Assembly: GCF_003344865.1 (NCBI RefSeq)
Contig: NZ_CP031165.1
Span: 3,973,910 to 4,037,909, forward strand
From: Euzebya pacifica
Lineage (GTDB): Bacteria > Actinomycetota > Nitriliruptoria > Euzebyales > Euzebyaceae
Length of the DNA stretch: 64,000 bases
Direction of reading: 5' to 3'
Part shown: positions 7,361 through 16,405 of the stretch, piece by piece
Numbering within the stretch: position 1 is the stretch's first letter
How the letters are laid out: every line of letters begins with the position of its first letter
Notes under the pieces: generated by a model
What the model was told of the DNA's origin: nothing
Seen by the model: only the letters and a program-made list of their open reading frames with translations
Databases searched by the model: none
Translations under genes and position numbers: made by a program

Positions 7361-8887
7361 CTACTCGGCGGGGACCTTCGCTCGGCCGTCACGGACACGC
7401 GACAGCACCCACTCGCGGTCGAGCGCCGCCAGGGTCTCGGGCAGCGGCGGGCTGACCGCCGAGCCGGTCACGACGACGCGGACCGGCTGCATGGCCTTGC
7501 CCATCCCGACCTCGAGGGCCTCCGTCGCCTCGGTGAACACGGCCATGATCGCGTCGGCGGTCCACTCCTCCAGCCCCTCCAGGCGGGGGGTCAGGAAGTC
7601 CAGCACGTCCCCGGCGGCGGGCTTCAGCCACTTCTTGATGGCCTTCTCGTCCCACTCGATCTCGTCGCGGAACGCGAACGCCACGAACGGGACGGCGTCA
7701 TTGAGGGTCTGGGAGCGGTCCTTGAGGTGCGGGGCCAGCGCCGCGATGAGGGCGACATCGGCCTCCGGCGCAGGCTCGGCGACCAGGCCGGCCCGCTGGA
7801 ACACGGGGACCAGCGCGGCGGCGAAGTCCGCATCGGACATGGCCTTGATGGCGTCACCGTTGAGCGACCGCAGCTTGGCGGTGTCGAAGAACGCGGGGCT
7901 GGGGTTGACCCGCTCGAAGGAGAACGCCTCGATCAGCTCGGGCACGGTGAACCGCTCGGTCGTGCCGTCCAGCGACCAACCGCACAGCGCCAGGAAGTTC
8001 ATCATCACGTCGGGCAGCATGCCCTCGGCCTCGAACGCTTCGATGGCGACGTCGCCGTGGCGCTTGGACAGCTTCTTGCGGTCCTCGCCGACCAGCAGGG
8101 GCATGTGGGCGTAGGTGAGGGTGTCGGGCCAGCCGTCCTCGCGGGCGGGGAAGTCGACGTCGGCCAGCGCCGCGTCGAGGATCCCGTCGGCGGTCAGCAG
8201 CTGGGTCATCAGGATCTGCCGCGGGGTGGCCGACAGGAGGTCCTCACCGCGGGCGACGAAGCCGACGCCCTGGGCGATGTCGTCGACGACGTTGGCCAGC
8301 TGGTAGGTCGGCGAGCCGTTGGCGCGAGTGATGACGAAGTCCCCGATCTCGGCCCACTGGAAGGTGACGGTGCCACGCACGCCGTCCTCCCACGACACCT
8401 CACCCTCGTCGGGCGTGCGGACGCGCAGGACGGGCTCGCGACCCTCGGCCCGGTAGGCGGCGCGCTGCTCGTCGGTCAGGTCGCGATGGCCGGTCTTGTA
8501 GGGCTGGTTGGACGCCCGCAGCTCCTCGAGCTCCTCGGGGGTCTCGAACGCCTCGTAGGCATGGCCGGCCTCGAGCAGCCGACGGGCAACGGCGTCGTGC
8601 AGCGGCCGGCGCTGCGACTGCAGGTACGGCCCGTGGTCGCCGCGGGCGTCGAACTCCCCGATGGAGGGGCCCTCGTCCCACGTCAGCCCGAGCCAGTCCA
8701 GCGCCTGCATCATGCCGGCGGCGGACTCCAGGGTCGCCCGCTCGGCGTCGGTGTCCTCGATGCGCAGCACGAAGGTGCCGCCGTGGCGACGGGCCCACAG
8801 CCAGTTGAACAGGGCGGTGCGGGCACCGCCGACGTGCAGCCACCCGGACGGGGCGGGACAGAACCGGACGCGAAGAGGAGTGCTCAT
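7361..8887 (-). CDS. gltX: Glutamyl-tRNA synthetase
   Basis: A 508-aa class I aminoacyl-tRNA synthetase. The N-terminus shows VRFCPAPSGWLHVGGARTA with the HIGH-equivalent HVGG, and RIEDTDAER follows. The KMSKS equivalent is KKLSKRHGD near residue 272. The C-terminal anticodon-binding helices are present and the length is typical. The start MSTPLRVRF is fixed by the motif position; TACCAT (8902-8897) lies nine bases upstream. tRNA-Gln and tRNA-Glu genes lie 2-3 kb away. Actinobacteria usually make Gln-tRNA by amidating Glu-tRNA(Gln), so this enzyme may charge both tRNAs; that is inferred from lineage. Confidence 0.95.
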   Translation of the reverse strand: MSTPLRVRFCPAPSGWLHVGGARTALFNWLWARRHGGTFVLRIEDTDAERATLESAAGMMQALDWLGLTWDEGPSIGEFDARGDHGPYLQSQRRPLHDAVARRLLEAGHAYEAFETPEELEELRASNQPYKTGHRDLTDEQRAAYRAEGREPVLRVRTPDEGEVSWEDGVRGTVTFQWAEIGDFVITRANGSPTYQLANVVDDIAQGVGFVARGEDLLSATPRQILMTQLLTADGILDAALADVDFPAREDGWPDTLTYAHMPLLVGEDRKKLSKRHGDVAIEAFEAEGMLPDVMMNFLALCGWSLDGTTERFTVPELIEAFSFERVNPSPAFFDTAKLRSLNGDAIKAMSDADFAAALVPVFQRAGLVAEPAPEADVALIAALAPHLKDRSQTLNDAVPFVAFAFRDEIEWDEKAIKKWLKPAAGDVLDFLTPRLEGLEEWTADAIMAVFTEATEALEVGMGKAMQPVRVVVTGSAVSPPLPETLAALDREWVLSRVRDGRAKVPAE

Positions 8888-8929
8888 GGGGGCCGCATGG
8901 TAGTGCGGACGGAGGCGGCCCCCACCCGT

Positions 8930-9343
8930 TCACGCGGTCAGCAGGCCGATGCCGAGGGTGAGGGTGCCCGCGGCCACGGCGACCGCGCCGAGGTACAGCA
9001 GCACCTTCAGCTGGTTGGGCTGCGTGCGCTCGGCGCCGAGGGCGGAGAGGAAGAACCCCGCCGGGAGGAGGATCGCGCCGGCCGGCACCCCGGCGCGGGC
9101 CACGGTCCCCCAAGCCGCCTCCAGCGTCGTGGCGTCGGCCAGCAGCTGGCAGACCAGCCCGAGGATGACCAGGACGCCGGCGTGCGCGTGGCCGGCGCGG
9201 AAGAACGTCTTCTGGAACCCCGTCAGCGGCATCCCTCCTCCGACGACGCGCAGCATGAAGGTGCCGCCGAACTCGATGGTGACGATCGTGAGCAGCAGGA
9301 TGCCAGCGGTGATGCGGCTGGCGTCGGACAGGACGAGCTCCAC
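8930..9343 (-). CDS. Four-span membrane protein divergent from a MerR regulator
   Basis: A 137-aa hydrophobic protein with four predicted spans (AGILLLTIVTIEFGGTFML, AHAGVLVILGLVCQLLA, AGAILLPAGFFLSALG, LLYLGAVAVAAGTLTLGIG). A short HAHAG motif near residue 52 and an adjacent Arg could bind a metal or cofactor, but no family is recognised. The GTG start has GAGGAGGG upstream at normal spacing. The gene lies across the MerR operator, so it is the likely target of that regulator. Confidence 0.65.
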   Translation of the reverse strand: MELVLSDASRITAGILLLTIVTIEFGGTFMLRVVGGGMPLTGFQKTFFRAGHAHAGVLVILGLVCQLLADATTLEAAWGTVARAGVPAGAILLPAGFFLSALGAERTQPNQLKVLLYLGAVAVAAGTLTLGIGLLTA

Positions 9344-9365
9344 GGAAGGCCCTCCTCGGGACTTG

Positions 9366-9408
9366 ATGGATAGTGGTACTACCTATTATGGGTAGCAGTA
9401 CTATCCAT
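9366..9408. promoter_or_regulatory. MerR-type operator overlapping divergent promoters
   Basis: Two 18-base arms, 9366-9383 and 9391-9408, are inverted with 15 of 18 positions matching and a 7-base A/T-rich centre (TATTATG). The outer halves are the exact inverted pair ATGGATAGT / ACTATCCAT. TACTAT (9399-9404), inside the right arm, lies eight bases before the merR ATG. The site is the only A/T-rich stretch for several kb. Confidence 0.75.
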
Positions 9409-9412
9409 TGCA

Positions 9413-10075
9413 ATGCGTATCTCGGAGCTCAGCAGGGCCAGCGGCGTGTCGGTGGCGACGATCAAGTACTGGATACGGGAGGGGCTGGTCCCGCCCGGGG
9501 CCACCAGCGCCCCGAACCAGGCGGCCTACGACGACGCCCACCTTCACCGCGTGCGGCTCATCCGGGCGCTGCGCGAAGTCGCGGACCTGCCGATCGCCAC
9601 GGTCGCCGACGTCCTGGCGGTCGTGGACGACGAGGGGGTGCCGTTGCACGACGCCCTCGGCCGGACCCACCGGGCGCTGGCCGACGTCCCCGACATCGGC
9701 GACAGCCCGACGGCCGACGGGGCGATCGACGAGGTCGACACGTGGCTGCACACGATGGGCTGGCAGGTCAGCGCCGACGCGCCCGACCGGATCGTCCTCG
9801 CGCACGCGCTGCTGGTGATGCGGGAGATGGGTCGCGAGGAATCCGCCGTGGACTTCCAGCCGTGGGCCCAAGCGGCGATGCGGCTTGCCGAGCACGAGGT
9901 CGGCACCATCGAGGGCGCCGACGGACGCGCCGACGCGGTCGAGCGGATGGTCGTGGGGACCGTCGTGCACGGTCAGGTGCTCGGTGCGCTGCGGCGCCTC
10001 GCCCAGGAACACCTGTCGGCCCAGCGGATCGGCGACCCCCCTCCTCCCCCTGGCGGAGCCCCGCCCCCCGACTGA
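9413..10075 (+). CDS. MerR-family transcriptional regulator
   Basis: A 220-aa protein. The winged helix occupies residues 1-70: MRISELSRASGVSVATIKYW is the canonical MerR recognition start, followed by AYDDAHLHRVRLIRALREV. The C-terminal 140 residues are helical and lack the Cys pattern of metal-sensing MerR proteins, so the inducer is unknown. A Pro-rich tail (PPPPPGGAPPPD) ends the protein. It is divergent from the four-span membrane protein at 8930, with an extended inverted repeat between them. The -10 TACTAT inside that repeat suggests autoregulation. Confidence 0.85.
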   Translation: MRISELSRASGVSVATIKYWIREGLVPPGATSAPNQAAYDDAHLHRVRLIRALREVADLPIATVADVLAVVDDEGVPLHDALGRTHRALADVPDIGDSPTADGAIDEVDTWLHTMGWQVSADAPDRIVLAHALLVMREMGREESAVDFQPWAQAAMRLAEHEVGTIEGADGRADAVERMVVGTVVHGQVLGALRRLAQEHLSAQRIGDPPPPPGGAPPPD

Positions 10076-10089
10076 GACAGGCCCGCCCC

Positions 10090-10140
10090 GGCACCGTCGA
10101 CCGCCCGGCACCGTCGACCGCCCGGCGCCGTCGACCGCCC
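10090..10140. repeat. Three tandem 17-bp repeats within a gene-free gap
   Basis: GGC(A/G)CCGTCGACCGCCC occurs three times head to tail (10090-10106, 10107-10123, 10124-10140), and a fourth partial copy follows near 10145. Each unit contains the palindrome GTCGAC. Further on, GCGCCGGGCACGC recurs three times between about 10265 and 10340. The whole gap 10076-10360 is low-complexity with no supported gene. Confidence 0.75.
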
Positions 10141-10360
10141 GGGCGGCGCCGTCGACGCCGGCCGCGATGTGCATGTCAGCCGGTCACGCGGCCGATCTGC
10201 ACGAGGCCTCGAACGTCTGGTGCAGGATGGCCGACCAGCCGGCCGAGCTGCACAAATCGAGGTGGCGCCGGGCACGCTGGCACGCTGTGCCACGTCGGTG
10301 CGCCGGGCACGCCGGCCACGGGGCGCCGGGCACGCCGGGGCCCGGCGCCGAACCCCCTGG

Positions 10361-11128
10361 CTACGCCGCGGTCACGGTGTTGCGGAGGATGCCCAGGCCC
10401 TCGACCTCGACCTCGACGGTGTCGCCGTCGACGAGCGGGCCGACACCGGAGGGGGTGCCGGTCAGGATGACGTCGCCGGGCAGCAACGTCGCGAAGGACG
10501 AGCACCACTCCACGAGCTCGCCGATCCCGAAGACGAGGTCGTCCAGCGACCCCTCCTGGCGGGCCTCGCCGTTGACGCGGCAGCGGACCTTCGCACCCGA
10601 GGACGGGTCGAAGTCGGTGTCGATCCACGGGCCGAGCGGCGCGAAGGTGTCGAACCCCTTGGCGCGCGTCCACTGCCCGTCGCTGCGCTGCAGGTCGCGG
10701 GCGGTGACGTCGTTGGCGCACGTGTAGCCCATGATCACCTTGCTGGCGTCGGCGGCGGGCACGTTGCGTGCCACGGCACCGATGACGATCGCCAGCTCCG
10801 CCTCGTGGTGCACCTCCGCGCTCTGCGTCGGCAGCACGATGGTGCCGTCCTGGCCGATCACGGCCGTGGAGGGCTTGGAGAAGATCAGCGGCTGCGACGG
10901 CACGTCCCCACCCATCTCCGCGGCGTGGGCGGCGTAGTTCTTGCCGACGCACAGCAGCTTGGTGGGCAGCACCGGCGGCAGCAGGGTGACCTTCTCCATC
11001 GGGGCGACCATGTCGGTCAGCGTGTACTCGCTGAACGGGTTGCCCTGCAGGAGGATGACGTGCTGGCCATCGGCGTGGAGTGCGGCCCAAGCGGGGCCGT
11101 CGGGGCGGGAGACTCGGACGAAGCGCAT
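10361..11128 (-). CDS. Fumarylacetoacetate hydrolase (FAH) family protein
   Basis: A 255-aa protein. The family covers 2-oxo-diene isomerases/hydrolases and acylpyruvate hydrolases that act on C-C bonds of 3-oxo acids with Mg2+. Visible blocks are [17 protein letters not shown], the metal-binding [13 protein letters not shown] (E-x-E pattern), [27 protein letters not shown] and [12 protein letters not shown]. These match the short FAH subgroup (about 250 aa). The substrate cannot be told from sequence, and neighbours give no pathway clue. [11 protein letters not shown] is the natural start; the longer frame adds 47 doubtful residues. Confidence 0.85.
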   Translation of the reverse strand: MRFVRVSRPDGPAWAALHADGQHVILLQGNPFSEYTLTDMVAPMEKVTLLPPVLPTKLLCVGKNYAAHAAEMGGDVPSQPLIFSKPSTAVIGQDGTIVLPTQSAEVHHEAELAIVIGAVARNVPAADASKVIMGYTCANDVTARDLQRSDGQWTRAKGFDTFAPLGPWIDTDFDPSSGAKVRCRVNGEARQEGSLDDLVFGIGELVEWCSSFATLLPGDVILTGTPSGVGPLVDGDTVEVEVEGLGILRNTVTAA

Positions 11129-11171
11129 GGCCCCCGATGATGGCACGCCCCGCACTGGCGACCGCGCTGGA

Positions 11172-12158
11172 TCAGCCGTCGGCCGACCCGTTGTTGCGCA
11201 GCCGCCGGACCTCCGTGACCGCACGCTGGCCGATCTGTCCCAACGACGGCACGTCCTTGGGCGGGTCACCCTTGGGGTAGGCCTTCTCGATCTCGGCGTT
11301 CAGCTCGCCGCCCACCAGCAACCCGATGGCCAGCAGCCACACCCACACGAGGATGGCCAGCGGGGCGGCGAGGGGCGCGTAGACGGCGTCGCCCCCGAAG
11401 GCGAACGTCGTGTATGTCCGCAGGCCAACGCTTGCCAGCAGCCCGAGCACCGCCGCGAGGACCGCCCCCGGCAGCTCGCGGTGGAACGGCGTCCGCCACG
11501 GCGTCGCCCAGTGGTACAGCCCCGCCAGCAGCAGGGTGCCGAGCACGATGGAGAGGGGCCAGTACAGCACCCGCCAGGTCTGGGCGAGGAGGAACTCCAT
11601 GCCCAGCCGCGTCTCGATGATCTCCCCCAGCCGTGGTCCGGCGACGAACAGCGGGATCAGCACCAGCCCGCCCAGGAAGATGACGACGGTGAAGCCGAAG
11701 CCCAGCAGCACGCCGACCCAGCCGGGCCTGGCCTGCTCCAGGTCATAGGCGATCGTCAGGGCGTGCACGACCACGCGGAGCACCCGGCTGGCCGACACCA
11801 GGGTCAGCAGGAACGACAGCGACAGGACCGACCCGGACCCGTCGGTCAGCAGGTTCTCCAGCACCGGCCGGATCGTCTCCTCCACCGTCGCGTCGGTGAA
11901 GACCTGGAGGGAGATCTGCTCCAGCCGCGCGATCAGCTGCACCTCGACGTCGGTCCCGAGGACCTCGCCGATGAACCCTGCAGAGGCGACGACGGTCAGC
12001 AGCAGCGGCGGCAGGCTGAGCAGCATCCAGAAGGAGATCTCGGCCGCCAGTCCGGGCACGCGGTCGCGACCGGAATCCTTCACCGTCGCCACCGCGAGGT
12101 CGGCGGCCGCCAGGACCGGTGCGGGCAGCCGTTCGCGCAGCCGGGTCGACCAGCTCAT
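11172..12158 (-). CDS. YihY/BrkB-family inner-membrane protein
   Basis: A 328-aa protein with about six membrane spans. Family features: [22 protein letters not shown] at the first span, [20 protein letters not shown], and the C-terminal [24 protein letters not shown] block typical of YihY/BrkB. Despite the historical RNase BN label, these are membrane proteins of unclear function. It starts 16 bases after the cimA stop codon on the same strand, so it is probably cotranscribed with cimA although no functional link is known. Confidence 0.85.
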   Translation of the reverse strand: MSWSTRLRERLPAPVLAAADLAVATVKDSGRDRVPGLAAEISFWMLLSLPPLLLTVVASAGFIGEVLGTDVEVQLIARLEQISLQVFTDATVEETIRPVLENLLTDGSGSVLSLSFLLTLVSASRVLRVVVHALTIAYDLEQARPGWVGVLLGFGFTVVIFLGGLVLIPLFVAGPRLGEIIETRLGMEFLLAQTWRVLYWPLSIVLGTLLLAGLYHWATPWRTPFHRELPGAVLAAVLGLLASVGLRTYTTFAFGGDAVYAPLAAPLAILVWVWLLAIGLLVGGELNAEIEKAYPKGDPPKDVPSLGQIGQRAVTEVRRLRNNGSADG

Positions 12159-12174
12159 CGGGTGGAGCAGGCGA

Positions 12175-13758
12175 TCAGGCGCCCTCGCGTGCCAGCAACG
12201 ACGCGGTGTAGGCGTCGGACATGGCCTGCCACGACGCCTCGATGACGTTGGCGTCCACGCCGACGGTCGTGTACTCGCGGTCGGCGTCGCTGGAGGTGAT
12301 CAGCACGCGGGTGGTGGCGTTGGTGCCGGCCTTCGCGTCGAGGATGCGCACCTTGTAATCGGCCAGGTGCAGCTCGTCCAGCGGCAGCACCCCACCGATG
12401 GCCGCCCGGAAGGCGTGGTCGAGCGCCGAGACGGGCCCGTTGCCCTCCCCCACGCCGATGAGGCGGGTGTCGCCGACCCACACCTTGACGGTGGCCTCGG
12501 CCACCATGCTGCCGTCCTCGCGCCGTTCGACGATGGTGCGGAAGGACTCCAGGACGAACCGCTCGACGTCCTGGCCGGTGTGGCGGCGGACGAGCAGCTC
12601 GAAGGAGGCGTCGGCGGCCTCGAAGGAGTAGCCGAGGTGCTCGAGCTCCTTGACCCGCTCGAGGATGGCCATGGCGTCGGCGGAGTCGAGGTCCAGGCCC
12701 ATGTCGGCGCCCTTCATCACGACCGTGGCGCGCCCGGCGAGCTCGCTGACGAGCAGGCGGATGCGGTTGCCGACGCTGCCCGGGTCGACGTGCTGGTACA
12801 GGTCGGTGTCCTTGGCCAGCGCCGAGACGTGCAGCCCGGCCTTGTGGGCGAAGGCGGCGTTGCCGACGTAGGGGGCCGAGGGCCGGACGGAGAGGTTCAT
12901 GATCTCCGCGACCTGGTGGGCGATGTGGGTGATCCGTCCGACCGCCCCGTCGCCGACGACGTCGGTCATGCCCATCTTGAGGGTCAGGTTGGGGATGATG
13001 GAGGAGAGGTTGGCGTTGCCGGTGCGTTCGCCGATGCCGTTGAGGGTGCCCTGGACGTGGGTGACGCCGGCGTCCATGGCGATCAGCGAGTTGGCGACCG
13101 CACAGTCGGTGTCGTTGTGGACGTGGATGCCGACCTGGACGCCGCCCGGTCCGTCACCGCCGACCTCGGCGACCACGTCGGCGACGACCTGCTCGACCTC
13201 GCGGGGCAGCATGCCGCCGTTGGTGTCGCACAACACGACGCATTCGGCTCCGCCGGCGATGGCGGCTCGCAGGGCGTCCAGCGCGTAGGCGCGGTCCCGC
13301 CGGTAGCCGTCGAAGAAGTGCTCGGCGTCGTAGAAGGCTCGCCGTCCCTCGCCGCGGATCAGCTCGAAGGAGGACTGCAGCATGGCGAGGTTCTCCTCGC
13401 CCGTGGTGTTGATGGCGTGGGTGACGTGGCGGATGTCGGACTTGCCGACGAGGGTCACGATCGGCGTGGCGGCCGCGAGCAGGGCGGCCAGGTTCTCGTC
13501 GCCGGCAGCGTCCCGGTTCGGCTTGCGGGTCATGCCGAAGGCGACCAGCGTGGCGTTGGCCAGCTCCAGCTCACCGGCGGCGGCCCGCTTGAAGAACTCG
13601 GTGTCCTTGGGGTTGGCGCCGGGCCAGCCACCCTCGATGTAGGGCACCCCGAGCGCGTCGATGGTGCGGGCGACCCGCAGCTTGTCCTCCACGGACAGGG
13701 AGATGCCCTCCTGCTGGGTGCCGTCGCGGAGGGTGGTGTCGTAGAGCTCGACCGTCAT
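12175..13758 (-). CDS. cimA: (R)-citramalate synthase
   Basis: A 527-aa protein of the LeuA/CimA family. It condenses pyruvate and acetyl-CoA to citramalate, the first step of the threonine-independent isoleucine route. The start VELYDTTLRDGTQQEGISL contains the TIM-barrel metal motif; HVHNDTDCAVANS supplies the His metal ligands, and GTLNGIGERTGNANL is the LeuA/CimA signature. Citramalate synthase is favoured over 2-isopropylmalate synthase by the TQQEG motif, overall length, and because a separate canonical leuA exists at 59741. The C-terminal 150 residues form the regulatory domain that normally senses isoleucine. TACGAT (13773-13768) lies nine bases before the start. Confidence 0.9.
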   Translation of the reverse strand: MTVELYDTTLRDGTQQEGISLSVEDKLRVARTIDALGVPYIEGGWPGANPKDTEFFKRAAAGELELANATLVAFGMTRKPNRDAAGDENLAALLAAATPIVTLVGKSDIRHVTHAINTTGEENLAMLQSSFELIRGEGRRAFYDAEHFFDGYRRDRAYALDALRAAIAGGAECVVLCDTNGGMLPREVEQVVADVVAEVGGDGPGGVQVGIHVHNDTDCAVANSLIAMDAGVTHVQGTLNGIGERTGNANLSSIIPNLTLKMGMTDVVGDGAVGRITHIAHQVAEIMNLSVRPSAPYVGNAAFAHKAGLHVSALAKDTDLYQHVDPGSVGNRIRLLVSELAGRATVVMKGADMGLDLDSADAMAILERVKELEHLGYSFEAADASFELLVRRHTGQDVERFVLESFRTIVERREDGSMVAEATVKVWVGDTRLIGVGEGNGPVSALDHAFRAAIGGVLPLDELHLADYKVRILDAKAGTNATTRVLITSSDADREYTTVGVDANVIEASWQAMSDAYTASLLAREGA

Positions 13759-13863
13759 GGTTGAACGATCGTAGTCGCCGAGGCTGCGGTTGCCCGATTC
13801 GCACCCCTCGGCCCCGACCGCCGGTCGGATCGTGCGTCGACGACCCCGTGGCGGGACGTGTCG

Positions 13864-14946
13864 TCAGACGCGGCTCTCCTCGACGCGACGACGCAGGACG
13901 GGGCGAACGCGGACACGCGGACGAGGACGAGGGAGGGGACGACGTCGCAGCCCGGACGCGCCGGGGACGCGGGGCAGCACCGCCCGGGGGCGGACGCCTG
14001 CGAGGGCCGCGACGGTCGACAGGACGAGGACCCCGCCGGCGACCTGCACGGCGGTGACCGGCTCGCCGAGCGCCACCGCGGCAAGCGCCGTGGCCATGAT
14101 CGGCTCGGCCGGGCCGAGCGAGGCAACCTGGGTGGCCCCCATGCGCTGCACGGCGGCGTACAGGGCGACCACGGGAAGGGCGGTGGCGATCGCGCCGTGC
14201 AGGGCAGCGATGCCGACCCCGGCGGCGGTCGGCCACGACGGCACCACGAGCGGGACCAGCGCGACGGCGCTGATCAGCCCGCCGACCGTCACCCAGGTGG
14301 TGGCGACCAGCGGCGGGACGCCGGCCAGCAGCGGTTCGCTCAGACGCATGTAGGTCGCGTAGACGATGGCGCAGACGAGCGCGAGCAGCACCCCGAGGTC
14401 CAGCCGTCCGGTCGGCATGCCCGCGGCGAGCCACAGGCCCGCGAGGGCCACGCCGAGCAACGACAGCCGTGCCACTGACGGGACCCGGCGGGCGAGCAGG
14501 GAGTCCAGCAACATCACGATCACCGGGTAGATGGCGACGACCACGACGACCAGGCCGACGGGGGCGACCTCGACCGCGGAGTAGAAGGCCATCGACTGGC
14601 CGGTGAAGACGGTGCCGAGGGCCAGGAGGATCGCGATGGTCCGCCGGGGGATCGCCAGCAGCTGCCGGCGCCCGAGCAGGACGAGCACCAGCACCGCCGC
14701 GGCGAACCGGACGACGAGGAGCGACAGCGGCTCGGCGCCCTGGGCGTAGGCGAACTTGCCCAGCACGCCGGCTACGGCGAACCCGGAGAAGGCGAGGAGG
14801 GTGAGGGCGCGGCCGGAGCCACGCACATGACGGGTGCCTGCAGACATGGCGGAGGACATGGCGGCAGGCAGGCGGGAACCGAGCGCGGGGCGACCGACGA
14901 CGGCGCGTCGGCGAGCCGTGCCCGGGTACAGCTGAAGCATCAGCAT
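13864..14946 (-). CDS. EamA/DMT-family transporter
   Basis: A drug/metabolite-transporter family permease with ten predicted spans in two EamA halves (residues about 45-185 and 190-325). VRFAAAVLVLVLLG, SMAFYSAVEVAPVGLVVVVVAIYP, YAAVQRMGATQVASLGPAEPIMATALAAVALGEP and QVAGGVLVLSTVAA are typical blocks. The tail is very Arg-rich and cytoplasmic. Substrate is unknown; family members export amino acids and metabolites. The start could be 14946, 14940 (which overlaps the upstream mini-ORF stop as TGATG) or 14859. No ribosome binding site favours any of them. Confidence 0.8.
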   Translation of the reverse strand: MLMLQLYPGTARRRAVVGRPALGSRLPAAMSSAMSAGTRHVRGSGRALTLLAFSGFAVAGVLGKFAYAQGAEPLSLLVVRFAAAVLVLVLLGRRQLLAIPRRTIAILLALGTVFTGQSMAFYSAVEVAPVGLVVVVVAIYPVIVMLLDSLLARRVPSVARLSLLGVALAGLWLAAGMPTGRLDLGVLLALVCAIVYATYMRLSEPLLAGVPPLVATTWVTVGGLISAVALVPLVVPSWPTAAGVGIAALHGAIATALPVVALYAAVQRMGATQVASLGPAEPIMATALAAVALGEPVTAVQVAGGVLVLSTVAALAGVRPRAVLPRVPGASGLRRRPLPRPRPRVRVRPVLRRRVEESRV

Positions 14947-15023
14947 TCCTGGACGAAGGCGGGTTGCCCTTCCCGGCAGTCAGGGCACAACGGGGCGCGG
15001 AGTCCCCCCGCGGCACGCGACAT
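14940..15023 (-). CDS. Putative 27-aa cysteine-containing leader peptide upstream of the EamA gene
   Basis: An ATG at 15023 opens a 28-codon frame ending in PLCPDCREGQPAFVQEC and a stop codon. The TGA overlaps a candidate ATG of the EamA gene as TGATG, so the two could be translationally coupled. Three Cys codons in the last 15 residues suggest a cysteine-sensing leader like those upstream of actinobacterial sulfur genes. A zinc-ribbon remnant is the alternative. No strong -10 precedes it. The call is tentative. Confidence 0.35.
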   Translation of the reverse strand: MSRAAGGLRAPLCPDCREGQPAFVQEC

Positions 15024-15097
15024 GGTGCCCCACCGTGTGACGCGCCGTGGCCTGTCCGCTCCTGTCCGTCGGACCGACCCCGGCAGGCCAGCGCGGG

Positions 15098-16321
15098 TCA
15101 GCGCGGGGCGACGGTGGCGGTCAGCCAGTCATGGGCGGCGTCGAAGGACTCCTGCGCCGTCCCGAAGGCGTTCAGGTCGTGGCCCGCCGTGGCCGTGACG
15201 TGGGCATCGATGGACGGCACGTCGTCGCCCAGCCACGGGGCTTCGTTGGCAATCACCGTCGCGGGGCTGGAGCAGTCGGCGCCGAGGTCGAGCGGGTCCT
15301 GCGAGCAGAAGATCCCGTCGAGGTCACCGATCAGGTAGAAGACCGGCGCGGTGATGTCCAGCGGCGTCCGGAAGATCACGGGGTAGTTCATCAGCTCGGG
15401 CTGGGTGACGGTGCCCTTCGTGGCCTCGTCCCGCTCGACGATGACCGGATGCACGTCGGTGCCCGGCGCATAGAACAGGTCGTAACGCATCCCCGGCTGG
15501 CTGGTGATGTAGAGGGGGTCCAGGCCGCTGCCGGCGAACTGGGGGTCCAGCACCGCCGGGTAGTGGCCGGTCTCGATGGACACCGGTGCGTGGACCTCCC
15601 GGACGTTGTGGGTCGCCCCGGTGATGACGACCCCGTCGACGTCGGGGTTGCCCGAGGCGGCGATCCAGCTGGTCATGCTGCCGTAGGAGTGGCCGACCAG
15701 GACGACCCGTTCGAACGCGACGGGTCCACGGGGGCCCTCGATCGTCCCTGCCTTCAACCCGTCGACCAGCTGGCGGACGACGCTGGCGTTGGTGGAGATG
15801 TCGACCAGCGCGCTCGGGGGGTGCGTGGAGTCCCCGTTGCCGATCCGGTCGATGGCGAGCGTGGCGTAGCCGGCGGTGGCGGCGGCGTGCTCCCAGGAGT
15901 AGCGGTTGCCCGTGGGGTCCTCGGGATCGGCGATGTTCCAGTAGCGGTGGTCGTAGGTGATGCCGTGGATCAGCAGCTGCACGGTGTCGGGCGGGCCCAG
16001 GTCGGGGTCATCGACCGGCGCGGCCGGCAGGCACAGCTTCGCCACGACCTCCTGTGGACCGGCAACCGCGTCGAGCACCGGGCGCAGCAGCCCGCCCAGG
16101 CCCAGCCCGAGGTCGTTGCCCGGGGTTGCCGGGGTCGCAGGGTCCAGCTCGACGGGCACCCGGCTGGTCGTGCAGTCCCGGTCGTTGTCGGGCGCAACGG
16201 ACGAGGCCAGCACCTCCGGGTCCGCCCGGGGTCCAGCGCCCGCGGGCGACAGCAGGCCGCCGACCACCGCGAGGGCAGCAAGGGCAACGACGGGCAGGCG
16301 GCGCGGCGACGGACTGCGCAT
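15098..16321 (-). CDS. Secreted alpha/beta hydrolase
   Basis: A 407-aa protein with a Sec signal peptide (MRSPSPRRLPVVALAALAVVGG, probable cleavage after AGA). The nucleophile elbow is GHSYG in VVLVGHSYGSMTSWIAASG; the oxyanion region is LLIHGITYDHRYWN; the catalytic His is probably in TATAGHDLNAFG. Several Cys (DCTTSR, KLCLPAA, IFCSQ, ADCSS) may form disulfides, as expected outside the cell. The reaction is unknown (esterase or lipase-like). The start is set by GGAGGAG upstream of MRSPSP; the longer frame adds 11 residues without a ribosome site. Confidence 0.8.
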   Translation of the reverse strand: MRSPSPRRLPVVALAALAVVGGLLSPAGAGPRADPEVLASSVAPDNDRDCTTSRVPVELDPATPATPGNDLGLGLGGLLRPVLDAVAGPQEVVAKLCLPAAPVDDPDLGPPDTVQLLIHGITYDHRYWNIADPEDPTGNRYSWEHAAATAGYATLAIDRIGNGDSTHPPSALVDISTNASVVRQLVDGLKAGTIEGPRGPVAFERVVLVGHSYGSMTSWIAASGNPDVDGVVITGATHNVREVHAPVSIETGHYPAVLDPQFAGSGLDPLYITSQPGMRYDLFYAPGTDVHPVIVERDEATKGTVTQPELMNYPVIFRTPLDITAPVFYLIGDLDGIFCSQDPLDLGADCSSPATVIANEAPWLGDDVPSIDAHVTATAGHDLNAFGTAQESFDAAHDWLTATVAPR

Positions 16322-16405
16322 GGACGGCTCCTCCAGGTGGCGTCCGATGACCATAACTAGTCACTGGCCACCCAGGCAACGGGCCCGAGGGCCCCGCCGG
16401 CGAGG

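Noticed and set aside
13571-15016. 481-aa minus-strand frame spanning the EamA gene and the start of cimA
   Set aside because: Arg/Pro/Ala-rich shadow frame; the EamA and cimA frames carry clear family motifs.
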